Numbered from the stretch's first letter, positions 1 to 9,159 are shown. The stretch is 37,536 bases of DNA from an uncultured Verrucomicrobiales bacterium (GCA_943789025.1 CALSSN010000031.1:1-37536), one strand, 5' to 3'. The notes: a model not told the origin generated them from the sequence alone. Program-made: numbers and translations.

Positions 1-1373
1 TTTTGACGAGTTCAGCGACGATTTTGGGGCGCTCGGATGCGAGGTTTTTTGTTTCGCCGATGTCTTCCTGCAGGTCGTAGAGGGCGAGTCCGGTTGTCTG
101 GTTGTCGTAGTGAACCGGGGTGCCTCCCTTCCCTCCCGGGTGTCCGTTGAGGGTGCGGAATGTGTGAGGGAGGATGAGTTTCCAACGCCCGCTGCGGGCA
201 GCCTGCAGCTCGTTGGATTTGTAATAAAAAAAGAGCGCATCGTGCGGGGACTTCGCACCTTTCTCACCGGTGAGGAGTGGGGTGATGTCTTTGCCGTCGA
301 TTTTTTTCTCCGGGAGTTTCCCGCCGACTGCTCTGGCGATGGTGGGGAGGAGGTCGATGCTGGCGGCTGGCTCCGAGCAGGACGCTGCCAGCTGGGATCC
401 TGCCCGGCCAGCGCGCGAGGCACGGGACACGGATCCCTCCCTCCCAGCAGGTACCCTTACCCTCGCGGAGCGGCCCAGCGCTCCCCCCGTGGTCGCCGTA
501 GCTCAGCCACGGGCCGTTGTCAGTGGTGAAAAGGACGAGGGTGTGTTCGTCGATGCCGAAGGTCTTGAGCGCTTTGAGGATTTCTCCCATCGACCAGTCG
601 ATCTCCTGGATGACATCGCCGTAGAGGCCTCCTGCACTTTTCCCCTGGAACATGTCGGAGACGAAAAGGGGGACGTGGGGTTGCGAGTGAGCGAGGTAAA
701 GAAAGAATGGCTTTGCTTTGTTCTGCCGGATGAACTGAACGGCCTTCTGGGTGTAGCGGGTGGTCAGCTGGCGTTGCTCTTCGGGAGTGACCTCCGGGTC
801 GATGGTCCGGGTTCCTTCGATGAGGGGAAGATGCGGACAGCGTTTCAGGCGCTTCTCGATCGAGAGGTGGCTGAGGTTGGGGTGGTAGGGCCACATGTCA
901 TTCGAGTAGGGGAGACCGAAGTACGAGTCGAAGCCGTGATTCGCGGGGAGGAAGCGTGGGTGGTCTCCGAGGTGCCACTTCCCGACGGCTGCGGTGGCGT
1001 AGCCTCGTGCCCGGCAGATGTCAGCGATGGTTGTTTCGTCCGGGTTGAGGCCGGTTCTGCTGCCCGGGCCGAGGGCACCCGAGATGCCCACCCGCTCGTG
1101 GTAACAGCCGGTGAGCAGAGCGGCGCGCGAGGCTGAGCAGACCGGGCTGGAGACGTAGAAGTCGGTAAAGCGCATGCCCTCCGCGGCGAGGCGATCGAGG
1201 TGCGGAGTGCGATACCCCTGAGCTCCATAGCATCCGACGTCGCCGTAACCTTGATCATCGGTGAAGACGATGATGACATTGGGCGGGCGTGCATCTGCCC
1301 CTTTGACGGAGGCGGAAAAAAGCAGTGCGATCGGAATCAGGGCGCGCCCGAAAAATCCTGAGGACCGGGTCAT
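1..1373 (-). CDS. Exported type I sulfatase, partial at left edge, with one frameshift
   Basis: Formylglycine-dependent sulfatase (alkaline-phosphatase superfamily) that would hydrolyse sulfate esters, probably of sulfated polysaccharide, in the periplasm; the substrate is not deducible. Visible: signal peptide (about residues 1-28), metal-binding DDQG at 39-42, catalytic motif CSASR at 79-83 (Cys79 would become formylglycine), KWHLGD at about 132-137, and TDNG further on. Cys-type sulfatases need an anaerobic-SME or FGE-type maturase, which is not in this window. The frame breaks near base 380: after the RIPAGSV segment the expected continuation ([12 protein letters not shown], then [14 protein letters not shown]) is one frame over and stays open to base 1. 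Deleting one base of the short run at 380-381 (reverse-strand CC) restores it, so this is more likely a sequencing error than a pseudogene. The C-terminus lies outside the window. The family is certain, the break is inferred. Confidence 0.9.
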
Positions 1374-1474
1374 GTCAACGCAACGAAACGAGCAGAAGAT
1401 TTCTTTCAGAAAAAAAAGAATGAATGAATGGGGAGCTGCTTTCTTGTGAGGGTGCGTTCTGAACCAACGCGCGC

Positions 1475-1534
1475 GGATGCGGCTGCGGCTGCGGTTGCGG
1501 TTGCGGCTGCGGCTGCGGCTGCGGCTGCGGTTGT
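1475..1534. repeat. Hexanucleotide tandem repeat (GGCTGC), ten copies
   Basis: Ten consecutive six-base units read on the plus strand: one GGATGC, then GGCTGC or GGTTGC, ending in GGTTGT. Six are perfect GGCTGC. The tract lies between divergent genes. Its unit is a multiple of three, like the other tracts in this window. Confidence 0.9.
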
Positions 1535-1798
1535 GGGATCGCCGCAGCTTCGAGAGAAAATTTCAGGCCGAGAAAAAACTTGTCATCGCACGGTCCCGTC
1601 TCAGGCCCCATAGTTTGATTTCATGGTAGTTGATAAAGTTTCTCAGAGTTTGATTTCGGGTCGGGTGTTGGCAGCTGTGCGCGGCTTCTCGGAACCCTCT
1701 GAGCATGCTTTTGGGGAAAGCTTTCCTGTTCAAAGCGGCTCGTGCGGGTGCAGCTGTTGAGCAAGCAAGGTGGAGTGGGCGAACTGCGCACACCGGGG

Positions 1799-1804
1799 AA
1801 GGAG
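1799..1804 (+). promoter_or_regulatory. Ribosome binding site of tsaD
   Basis: AAGGAG lies seven bases before the ATG at 1812. It decides the start over an in-frame ATG at 1770, which would add fourteen residues that do not resemble the family. Confidence 0.7.
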
Positions 1805-1811
1805 AGCGCCT

Positions 1812-2849
1812 ATGAAGGTGCTTGCCCTCGAGACCTCCTGCGACGAGACGGCGGTGGCGATCCTGCAGGATGGCGTGGTACTCGCCTCCGAAGTGGCCTC
1901 GCAGATCCTTCTTCACCGTCCGTTCGGGGGGGTGGTTCCCGAGCTTGCTTCCCGCAGTCACCTGACTGCGCTGCGCCCGACCCTGGATGCTGCTTTGGCC
2001 ACCTCTGGTCTGGAAATTCATGCAATGGACGCCTTTGCAGCCACCTCGGGTCCAGGTTTGGCGAGTTCGCTGCTGGTCGGGAATACCGCAGCCAAGGCGA
2101 TGGCCCTGGCTGCCGGCAAGCCGTTTGTGGCTGTCAACCACATGGAAGGCCACCTGCTTTCACCATTTCTGGGTAATCCCGAGGGGGTTCGGCCGTGTCT
2201 CTCGCTCATCGTGAGTGGCGGCCACACCATGCTCGTCGCGCTGCACGCACCGGGCCGCTACGCGATCCTCGGGCGAACCCGCGATGACGCCGCCGGCGAG
2301 GCCTTCGATAAGGTCGGCAAGATGCTCGGGCTTCCGTACCCGGGTGGGCCAGAGGTCGAAAAAGCGGCTGCCGCTGGTAGTAGTAGTAGTGGTAGTAGTG
2401 GTAGTGGTGGGGGTGGTGATCCGACGGCCTTCGCCTTCCCACGATCGATGCTCGGGACCGGGCACGAATTCAGTTTCAGCGGTTTGAAGACGGCGGTTCT
2501 CTATCAGGTGCAGAAACTCGACCCGGCGGAGCGAAGCTCGTGGCTATCCGACGTCTGTGCCTCGTTCCAACAGGCGGTGGTCGACGTGCTGGTGCAGAAA
2601 ACTCTGGCTGCCGCTCGCGAGCAGGGATTTGCCGCAGTGGGGATGAGTGGCGGGGTCAGTTGTAACCGCTTTCTTCGTCAGTCTCTGGCTGATGCCTGCA
2701 AAGATGCGGGTCTTAAGCTGTTTGTGGCCGCACCTGAGCTGACCACCGACAATGCTGCCATGATCGGCTTCGCAGCCGAACACCTCCTCGCCCGCGGGCT
2801 CACCTCGCCGCTCGAGCAGGATGTCGACCCGAACCTTGCGCTGGCGTAA
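1812..2849 (+). CDS. tsaD: tRNA N6-adenosine threonylcarbamoyltransferase TsaD
   Basis: TsaD transfers the threonylcarbamoyl group from TC-AMP to A37 of ANN-decoding tRNAs, together with TsaB and TsaE; it is a near-universal essential cytoplasmic enzyme. The 345-residue protein starts with the ASKHA-fold signature ALETSCDETAVA. It carries the metal-binding HMEGH (His110 and His114), SGGHT at about 135-139, and the C-terminal GMSGGVSCN and TTDNAAMIG motifs. The start at 1812 is supported by an AAGGAG site. Oddity: residues 189-202 are a pure Ser/Gly stretch encoded by GGT/AGT triplets, in a loop that in relatives has only a few residues between the conserved GGP and FPR segments. The reading frame is intact. 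The gene is convergent with folP. Confidence 0.97.
   Translation: MKVLALETSCDETAVAILQDGVVLASEVASQILLHRPFGGVVPELASRSHLTALRPTLDAALATSGLEIHAMDAFAATSGPGLASSLLVGNTAAKAMALAAGKPFVAVNHMEGHLLSPFLGNPEGVRPCLSLIVSGGHTMLVALHAPGRYAILGRTRDDAAGEAFDKVGKMLGLPYPGGPEVEKAAAAGSSSSGSSGSGGGGDPTAFAFPRSMLGTGHEFSFSGLKTAVLYQVQKLDPAERSSWLSDVCASFQQAVVDVLVQKTLAAAREQGFAAVGMSGGVSCNRFLRQSLADACKDAGLKLFVAAPELTTDNAAMIGFAAEHLLARGLTSPLEQDVDPNLALA
2376..2417 (+). repeat. In-frame GGT/AGT microsatellite inside tsaD
   Basis: About fourteen GGT, AGT and GGG triplets in a row encode Gly and Ser only. The tract adds a flexible loop to TsaD without breaking frame. It stands out from the surrounding coding sequence, which uses GGC and GGG for glycine and rarely AGT for serine. 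Confidence 0.9.
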
Positions 2850-2922
2850 CAAGGCACGACGTGGGTGCTCGGCGCCGCAAGGGGTGCAGGGGTGCGCATC
2901 CACAACTTTCCGCCACCGACCG

Positions 2923-3032
2923 ACACCACCGCCACCCACCGCCACCACCGCCACCACCGCCACCACCGCCACCACCGCCACCACCGCCACCACCGCCACC
3001 GCCCGCCACCGCCACCACCGCCACCACCGCCA
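2923..3032. repeat. GCCACCACC nonamer repeat between tsaD and folP
   Basis: Six perfect copies of the 9-mer GCCACCACC run from 2941 to 2994. Degenerate copies flank them, with two more good copies near 3011-3028 and a short ATGGCC repeat at the end. The tract fills most of the 234-bp gap between the convergent tsaD and folP. Frames through it (poly-Pro, His/Thr or Gly/Val) are repeat artefacts. I saw no terminator here. Confidence 0.9.
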
Positions 3033-3083
3033 TGGCCATGGCCATCGCTGAAAACTACCCAATCGCCCGAGGCCTTTTGCCGC

Positions 3084-3991
3084 CTACCCGGAGGGAGAAT
3101 TTCCTACTAAAATCCCGGCTACCTTTCGGGTCGCGGCGACTGCAGCTGCGACGTTGTGCACTCGAAAAATCTCAGCGCCTGCGCGTTGGCCACGAACGAT
3201 GCAGGCGAGGGTTCCCGCGTCCCGGTCGGTAGGATCGGGGAGGTCGAGGGTTTCGCCGATCACTGTCTTGCGTGACACTGGAAGCATAATGGGGAGCCCG
3301 AAGGCGCGCAGTTTTTCGCATTCCCGGAAGATTGTCAGGTTGTCCTCGGCATCTTTGGCAAAATCAATCCCCGGATCGAGGATGATCTGGTCGTCTTCAA
3401 GCCCTGCAGCTCGGGCCATTGCAATCTTGTCCGCAAAAAATTCAGAAAGTGTCGCCATGATATCCGGGTAGTGCTGCCCTCGGTGCGGAACTTTCGGCTC
3501 GCCGATGCTGTGCATGATGAGCAGGGTGGCCCCTGCCGCGGCGCAGATCCGGGCGTTTTCGTCGTCGGGGAGTGCGCTCATATCATTGAGGATATCTCCG
3601 GCTACCGCCAGGGCCTGACGTGCCACTCCGGGTCGCCACGTGTTGATGGAGAGGGCGGGGGGCCAGAGCTGGTCGGCGATGGCGGGGCCGGAGCATCCGG
3701 CGACAAGTCCCTCGAAGCCCTCGAGAAATGGCCGCAGCCTGGCAGTTTCCTCGTCCTCGGTGATCGGCCCGCGGTTTGTCCGGGCGCTCTCTGCGCCCAC
3801 ATCGATGATATCGGCACCGGCCTCGATGGCCGCACCAGCCTGCCCGAGCGCCACCGCGACATCCAGGGTGCCATCGCCCGAGAACGAATCCGTCATTCAG
3901 GTTGATGATCGCCATGACCAAATGGCCTGCGCCGCTCGTCGAGTGGAACTCTTCGTGTTTCGGGTTTGCGCAGCCGGAGTTGTATGCCCAT
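3084..3991 (-). CDS. folP: Dihydropteroate synthase, with two apparent frameshifts near the N-terminus
   Basis: Dihydropteroate synthase condenses p-aminobenzoate with 6-hydroxymethyl-dihydropterin pyrophosphate in folate synthesis. The uninterrupted frame (3084-3896) starts inside the first conserved strand. Motifs follow the family order: DVGAESAR, SINTWRP, DILNDMSAL, MHSIGEP, DPGIDFAK, SRKTVIG and RVHN. Upstream, two other frames supply the missing beginning: one gives MGIQLRLRK...DERRRP from the ATG at 3991, the next gives LVMAIINLND. Deleting one base at about 3918-3920 (reverse-strand TTT) and one at about 3891 (GG) joins them into a normal N-terminus with INLNDDSFSGDG. The gene is normally essential, so sequence error is more likely than decay. 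It is divergent: Asn replaces Asp in the usual IDTY, DIND and RVHD-type motifs. The exact start is uncertain; no good ribosome site precedes 3991. Confidence 0.85.
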
Positions 3992-4117
3992 ATGATCAAG
4001 AGGAGGAGGTGGCTTCTTCCGCCCTTTATCTTACAACCGATACCTTCAAAGGCAGAAGGCAAACTTTCTGAAAATTTTCTTGCTCTATGAGCTGATTATG
4101 ACGACAACTGTCAGCTC

Positions 4118-5680
4118 ATGAAGAAGATTCTTCCCTTTCCTTGCTCTCATCGGGCTTGCTATTCCGCCCGCAGGCCTTTGCCCTCGTGGGCGGGCCCGTT
4201 CGATCAGGAACTACCCCGTCCGGCCTTCATGCGGAGGCACGTACGAGGCCGATCTACAAGTTCAAGAACGGCAACGGCATCGTGCAGTTTTTCCGACGGC
4301 GATGCCGCGGCGACTGGCTCGAATGCTCTACAGCTTTCTCGCTGATCTTCTACAAGGGGCATCATCTACCAGGGCAACGCGGCGGGTTCAGTCAACCCTC
4401 AAGGAGGGCTACGCCACCGGCATGAGCAGCAGCGTGACCACCGGTGCCGGCGGGGAAGGATGAGTTCTGCCCAGAGTTTCATCAGCGGCGCCGCGCGCAA
4501 CATCGGCATCTGCAACGCCAACTGGTTTGGCAAGGGTCGATGAGAACGGCTACCATCGTGCGCTTTTCCGGGAAGGGTGTGGCGCATTTCTTTCGGCCAG
4601 CTGGATCAGGAGTTTGATTCAAGAGTGGACGAATCGAGTTCCCAGAGTTTGGCATCCCAATCAGCTGGCGAGGCGAATGAGCGGGGTAGATCCGGTGAAA
4701 ACAACACTGTGGATTTTGATGATGATGTGACGAACACCACAGTAGTTACCTTCGATGATGATCTTACGACAGACGTTACCACAGAGCTCTTCGCTGACAT
4801 TTTGAATCTGGGTGAAGATGAAACGGAAGTTACAACAGATAAAAGACTCAGAATTATCGGTGACGATCCAGATTTTCCGTATGAACCTGAATCGTTTCGG
4901 TTTGCTTTAAATCCAGGTCCGGATGGGTTGTTCTGGGATGAAAATGCAACTTATCCTGCTGGGTGGTTAGATGGTCAATTTGGTGTGGGGACAGTCGAGC
5001 GAGGAAAGTATCCAAGTGACGGTGACCCGCTGATTGATGATGATGCTGTCGTCCTTGTGACTAATCCAGGGATAGAGGTGGGGGATTCGATTTCTATTGA
5101 TGTGATTACCGGTGTGAATCCTGAAGGTGAAAACGTTGTTACTACGTTCACATTCACCCAACGTGGGCGGCAGGAAGGGGTTCTGGACACCGAGACGGAC
5201 ACTCGACTCTTCGCGGACAATGAGGATATACAGCAGGAAATTCTTAAGGAAATAAGAACGGGTAAGACCTCGGAAGCGACTCAGACTACGCAGGCCGGCG
5301 GAACGGACCAGACGAGTGCAAGCGCAAATTTTTTAGAGGCTGTAAATAGTGCCACACAAACTGAGCAGGGTGTTGAAACAAGCTCAACGGAGTTAGCCGG
5401 CTCCCTTTCCACTGGAGGTGAAGATGAAGATTTTGAGAACGTCGGTCATCGTGTGAAAATCAAGGTCTATGGCAGCCGTATATCTTACGTTTCACTGCCA
5501 GGTGGTTTTACTCCTCTAGTTCCATTGGCGGGAGGAACGGACGCTATTGGTGCACCACTTCAAATTACAGAGATGGAGTTGCAGATCGACGGAACTGGGT
5601 TAGGAGTCGAGGACCCGCAGTCAACGACAAACCCAAATGGAGGAGCCGGCACAGGTGGTGGTGGCGGCGGAGGTGAATGA
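4118..5680 (+). CDS. Secreted protein of unknown function; first third broken by many single-base insertions
   Basis: I do not recognise a named family. The frame is clean from about 4592 to the stop at 5680 (about 360 residues): acidic, rich in Asp, Thr and Glu, no cysteine, a Gly-rich tail. Upstream, pieces of one protein are spread over all three frames: MKKILPF, LALIGLAIPP, QAFALVGGP (together a good signal peptide from 4118), FKNGNGIVQF, SDGDAAATGS, FSLIFYKG, IIYQGNAAGSVNP, YATGMSSSVTTGAGG, ARNIGICNANWFGK, VRFSGKGVAHFF and GQLDQEFD. The joins that I could resolve singly are repaired by removing one base, commonly in a short homopolymer (near 4139, 4168, 4290, 4358, 4407, 4535, 4551 and 4591). 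A few need two bases removed or stay unresolved. The corrected product would be about 500 residues and exported, possibly a surface protein. It precedes a prepilin gene on the same strand. Confidence 0.6.
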
Positions 5681-5888
5681 TTTGCCTTCGATATTTCGGG
5701 GCTGAACGCCGGTCTTTTAATTAGCAAATGCGAGTGGCATCCGAGCTTTGGTGGGCTCCTTGTAGTAGCGGATAAAGCTATGTTTTAGTTTGGAAGTAGT
5801 TTTTTATTGCTGCGTAGTATGGATTCAAAGCCTTTAGGCGCTGGGGTTTGTCCATGAAAAGTTTCGGTCGTTTTCAAGCTTTTGTGCC

Positions 5889-6439
5889 ATGCGTTTCACT
5901 CTGAAAAATTCTTTTCCTCTCTGTGATAATTGCCGCCGTGCCGTTTCGCTTCCCGAGATTGTTATTGTCCTGGCGATTCTAGGCTCCCTGCTCGTCCTAT
6001 CTGTGCCGACTTATGAGAAGGTTCAGGAGAAGATGAAGAAAGTAGTCTGCATTTCGCGCATGAAGCGGATCTATCATGCGCTCAACGATTACGTGCAGGA
6101 AAATGGATACTGGCCGCAGCCGCCGGAAGGAGAGGGTTTCATGGATGAAGAAGAGGAGTGGCGCTGGTGGATTTCTGACCATGAAGGATTACGGGGTATC
6201 TGAGAAGCACTGGCTTTGTCCAGTTGAAGAAAAGGACCTCACTGGGGGAGAAAACCCTCCGAAGTATGCGGTTTCTTACATTCCTACCGAGTTCGATCGG
6301 CGCCAGATGACCCCCCTACCGCTGGAACCAACCGTGGTTGACCGAGAGGGGAAATTTTCACCGTGCGGGCAATCATATGCTGATGCCCGACGGGTCGGTG
6401 CGAACCTCGCCGATGCGGGCGAGTTTCCAGAATCAGTAG
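5889..6439 (+). CDS. Type IV pilin-like protein (pseudopilin), with two apparent frameshifts
   Basis: Prepilin-like protein with a class III N-terminus: a short basic leader, then VSLPEIVIVLAILG with Glu at +5 after the likely cleavage, followed by a hydrophobic helix. Such proteins are cleaved by a PilD-type peptidase and assemble into pili or type II secretion pseudopili. The first frame runs from 5889 to about 6180 (EWRWWISD). The second continues with MKDYGVSEKHWLCP to about 6310, and the third with YRWNQPWLTERGNF and GNHMLMPDGSV to the stop at 6437-6439. The joins are repaired by removing one C at 6179-6180 and one C from the six-C run at 6311-6316. The closing GNHMLMPDGSV resembles the end of many Verrucomicrobiota and Planctomycetota prepilins. 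Role and partners are unknown. Confidence 0.75.
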
Positions 6440-7122
6440 GCCTGTCTGCCAGAGATTCTTCTACGTCCCATGCTCGGACGGTGCCCTTAACCCGACTTTC
6501 GCTGTTCGGGGTATTTAGGGAGTGTCTGATTCATGGCGGTGCCCGTCATTGTTGTCCGCATTCTGTGTGGCACGGCGCGAGGCGGAAGTGGATGAACATC
6601 CACGACCAACGAGCAACAAAGCCACGCTGGATGCGGGCAGCAACCCGAAGGGCTTCTTCAGCGAGCCCAGAGCGTAGCGATGCTCACTGCAATCCAATTC
6701 CATTCCATGTGGCGGGTGGAGCAATTGATCAGCGCTTCCTCAAGCCTGAAATCGGCAATGGGGTGGCGCAACTTATTGTCATCCAGAGAAGTTTGCGACG
6801 ATGGATCCCGGGTCTGCGGACGGCTTGTGGAACCGCGCACCCCACAGGACAATCCAGAGATTTGGCTTCGCCTATGTCGCTCATCTTTGCTTGTCTACGC
6901 TGCCATTTTCACTCTCGCTTGAAGCCCGGTTCAAAAGGTCAAGACTCGACTGTCCTCACCGAGAGGCATTCATCCTATGAGTGAAGGGACCATTCTTTGG
7001 AACTCGCTGAGAACGCATGTGCATTTGAGGAAAACTGGTTTCTATCACTGATTTTAGTTTTCAGGTTGAAAGGAAGATCGGTTTGCTCGTGGCCGGTTCT
7101 CTGGGTTAGACTTAGGCATTCC
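6440..7122. other. 683-bp region without a recognised gene
   Basis: No frame in this stretch gives a protein that I recognise, even when frameshifts like those upstream are allowed. The part from about 6525 to 6770 has a different texture from its surroundings and contains a small palindromic piece (GAGC-GTAGCGAT-GCTC near 6669-6684). It could be a dispersed intergenic repeat or a transposon remnant. No inverted terminal repeats or transposase were seen. The end of the stretch must hold the promoter of the ABC importer operon. Confidence 0.4.
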
Positions 7123-9156
7123 ATGTTCTGGTTTCGATTCGCCCTCATCGCCTTGCCCTCGCTGGTCGCCGGGTTCGGGTATCTCGCTTTGGGAGTGGTT
7201 TCTAAGCCGCGTCCGGGATCTCTCGATGGTGGGTTGGTGGCTGTCTACCACGGAGATTCCCGCGCGGTGGATCTGCTGCGTGGATTAGATCCAGTTTCCC
7301 ACGGGATCCGCGATCTGGTTCTCAAGCCACTGGTAAAGCAAGACACCGACGGGCAGCTCGTTCCGGGAATCGCCAGCTTATGGGACGAGGGGATGTCCTT
7401 GAGTTTCGCTTTCGCGGACCAAGCGACCGCCCTCGAGGCGCAGGAACGCATCAACGGCATCGCTGCGGAGGTGGTCGAGAGGCTGGGGATAAGCGAAGTT
7501 GTTCATTTCGGGCAGGGCGACCTTTCAGTCGAGCTGCTTCGCCCGTCGAATTTCGCTGCTGCGGAAATCCTGGTAGCGCTGGGTGACATCGACGTGCTTC
7601 CCATCCACCGGATCCGGGTCGAGCTCAAGGTCGGTGGTGCCTTCGAATACCATCGCCATTTTCTCAACAAGGCAGTGGAGGAGAGTCAGGTGAAGCGTGT
7701 CTGGTTCGACTCGGATTCATCCTATGAACTCTCTGTGGCCGGAGAGATCCCGAAGTTTCTCGAGGAATTACGGCTTTATTACGGAGATGACGAAGAGATG
7801 GCAGCGAGCATTGAGGAGCTGGGCGAAGCGGACGTGCTGGAAGAGCCGTGGGTGCGTTTTTCCGTCGCCGATGACCAGCGCTGGGAGGACGGAACCCCGA
7901 TTTCCGCTGCTGACCTCCTCTTCACCATCAACGCGCTGGCAGGAGCATCCGACAGCGCGCATCCCTTTGGTGCAATCGGCAGGGAGATGCTGCGGGCGGA
8001 TGCCGAGGATGAGCGGACGGTGCGGGTCATCTATCGCCGTCCGTATTCGCCCGGACTGGTCGCCTGGGCCGGGGTGCGGGTGCTGCCCTCTCACTACCTG
8101 CAAGGTGGGGCGCCCGGGCTCTGGCCGATGAAGGCCGGTCAGGAAATCCCCTCCAGTGGCAAAGTCGTCTTCCGCGATGCTGGGGACGGCCGGTTTTCGC
8201 TCACTCTGCGGGCCGACGCGGTGGGTTCGTTTCCACGCGGCGGGCGCATGATCCGCTTCCTGCCGGAACCTTCGAGAATGGAGTTTGTGGCCAGTCGCAA
8301 GATGGGTGCGATCGACGTCGTGTTTCCTGAATGCGGAGCGCTTGAGGAGATTATGAAGGAGCCTGGAGCAGGCCTTGTGCAAGGCCCATCAGGCGAGTGG
8401 GATCTGATTGCTTTTAATCTCGATCGTTCCCTCTTTGGTGATCCGGCAGTGCGGAAGGCACTCGGAATCGCCCTCGATCGCCAGGCTCTCATCGACCGGG
8501 TACTGGCCGGAAATGGGCGTATGATCAGTTCAATTTTTGCTCCTGAAAGCGGTATAGAGGCGGGCAAAATCGCCTACCTGCACGATCCCAAAGCTGCTGC
8601 TGAGTTGCTTGCCCAGGCGGGCTGGGAGGCCGGTGCGGAAGGGTGGTTGGAGCGGTCGAGCCGGACTTTTTCCTTCGAATTGGTCACTAACCGCGAGGAT
8701 CAGGTAAGACGCCGGCTGGTGGAAGAGATCTCAGCTGCCTGGCAGGAGATCGGGGTCGACGCGCGGCCGGTCTTCCTGCCGTGGGGGGAACTGCTTGAGC
8801 GGAAGCTTCGAGGCAGGGATTTCGACGTGGTTTTGTTCGGGTGGACTCCCGATCCCGGCTGGGATGTCGAAGAACTCTGGTCGTCGGCCGCGGTGCCGCC
8901 GGTCGGATCAAATTTTTTCGGATTCTCTGATCCACGGGTGGATGTTCTTGTCGAGGAGCTGCGGCGCACGTATGCCCCAGATCAGAGAAAAGCCTTTGCT
9001 GCCGAGTTGCAGAAGAAAATCACCGCGACGGCTCCGGTGCATTTTCTCTTCGAGCGGTTCCGCACGATGGTCATCTTTGATAGCAGCGAAGTGGATGGCA
9101 AGCAGTCGGGGCAGTGGCAGGACTATCTCGAGCCAGGAATGAAGGGGGGAAGCTGA
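7123..9156 (+). CDS. ABC importer substrate-binding protein, family 5, with a large N-lobe insertion
   Basis: Peptide/nickel-type (SBP_bac_5) binding protein. ATG 7123 was chosen because the following residues form an uncleaved-looking signal anchor (5-25) with no lipobox cysteine. Family landmarks: LVPGIASLW at 79-87, RWEDGTPISAADLLFTINAL at about 253-272, NLDRSLFGDPAVRKALGIAL in the middle, and a C-terminal stretch with WTPDPGWD. Between residues 90 and 244 about 150 residues interrupt the segment that in ordinary members runs straight from the LxPGLAESW motif to the WxDGxPxTAxDV motif. This makes the protein 677 residues instead of about 500-550. The gene ends three bases before the permease, so the two are translationally linked. 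The ligand is not deducible. Confidence 0.88.
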   Translation: MFWFRFALIALPSLVAGFGYLALGVVSKPRPGSLDGGLVAVYHGDSRAVDLLRGLDPVSHGIRDLVLKPLVKQDTDGQLVPGIASLWDEGMSLSFAFADQATALEAQERINGIAAEVVERLGISEVVHFGQGDLSVELLRPSNFAAAEILVALGDIDVLPIHRIRVELKVGGAFEYHRHFLNKAVEESQVKRVWFDSDSSYELSVAGEIPKFLEELRLYYGDDEEMAASIEELGEADVLEEPWVRFSVADDQRWEDGTPISAADLLFTINALAGASDSAHPFGAIGREMLRADAEDERTVRVIYRRPYSPGLVAWAGVRVLPSHYLQGGAPGLWPMKAGQEIPSSGKVVFRDAGDGRFSLTLRADAVGSFPRGGRMIRFLPEPSRMEFVASRKMGAIDVVFPECGALEEIMKEPGAGLVQGPSGEWDLIAFNLDRSLFGDPAVRKALGIALDRQALIDRVLAGNGRMISSIFAPESGIEAGKIAYLHDPKAAAELLAQAGWEAGAEGWLERSSRTFSFELVTNREDQVRRRLVEEISAAWQEIGVDARPVFLPWGELLERKLRGRDFDVVLFGWTPDPGWDVEELWSSAAVPPVGSNFFGFSDPRVDVLVEELRRTYAPDQRKAFAAELQKKITATAPVHFLFERFRTMVIFDSSEVDGKQSGQWQDYLEPGMKGGS

Positions 9157-9159
9157 AAT

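Larger units (their letters stand above)
1374..1811. other. Intergenic region between divergent sulfatase and tsaD
   Basis: This 438-bp stretch separates two divergently transcribed genes, so it should hold both promoters. It contains the hexamer repeat at 1475-1534. I could not pick out a convincing -35/-10 pair. A proline-glutamine reading frame on the minus strand exists only because of the repeat. Confidence 0.6.

Noticed and set aside
270..1136. Plus-strand open frame of about 288 codons
   Set aside because: Antisense to the sulfatase, which has signal peptide, DDQG and CSASR motifs.
1375..1611. Minus-strand frame encoding a Pro-Gln repeat
   Set aside because: The repeat exists only because of the GGCTGC hexamer tract; there is no protein-like sequence around it and no ribosome binding site.
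2821..3110. His/Thr-rich, poly-Pro and poly-Gly frames through the GCCACCACC tract
   Set aside because: All three frames are open on both strands for the same trivial reason, low complexity.
6100..6439. Programmed frameshifting in the prepilin gene
   Set aside because: Two shifts without a slippery heptamer and stimulatory structure, and the same single-base surplus occurs in unrelated neighbouring genes. Sequence error is simpler.
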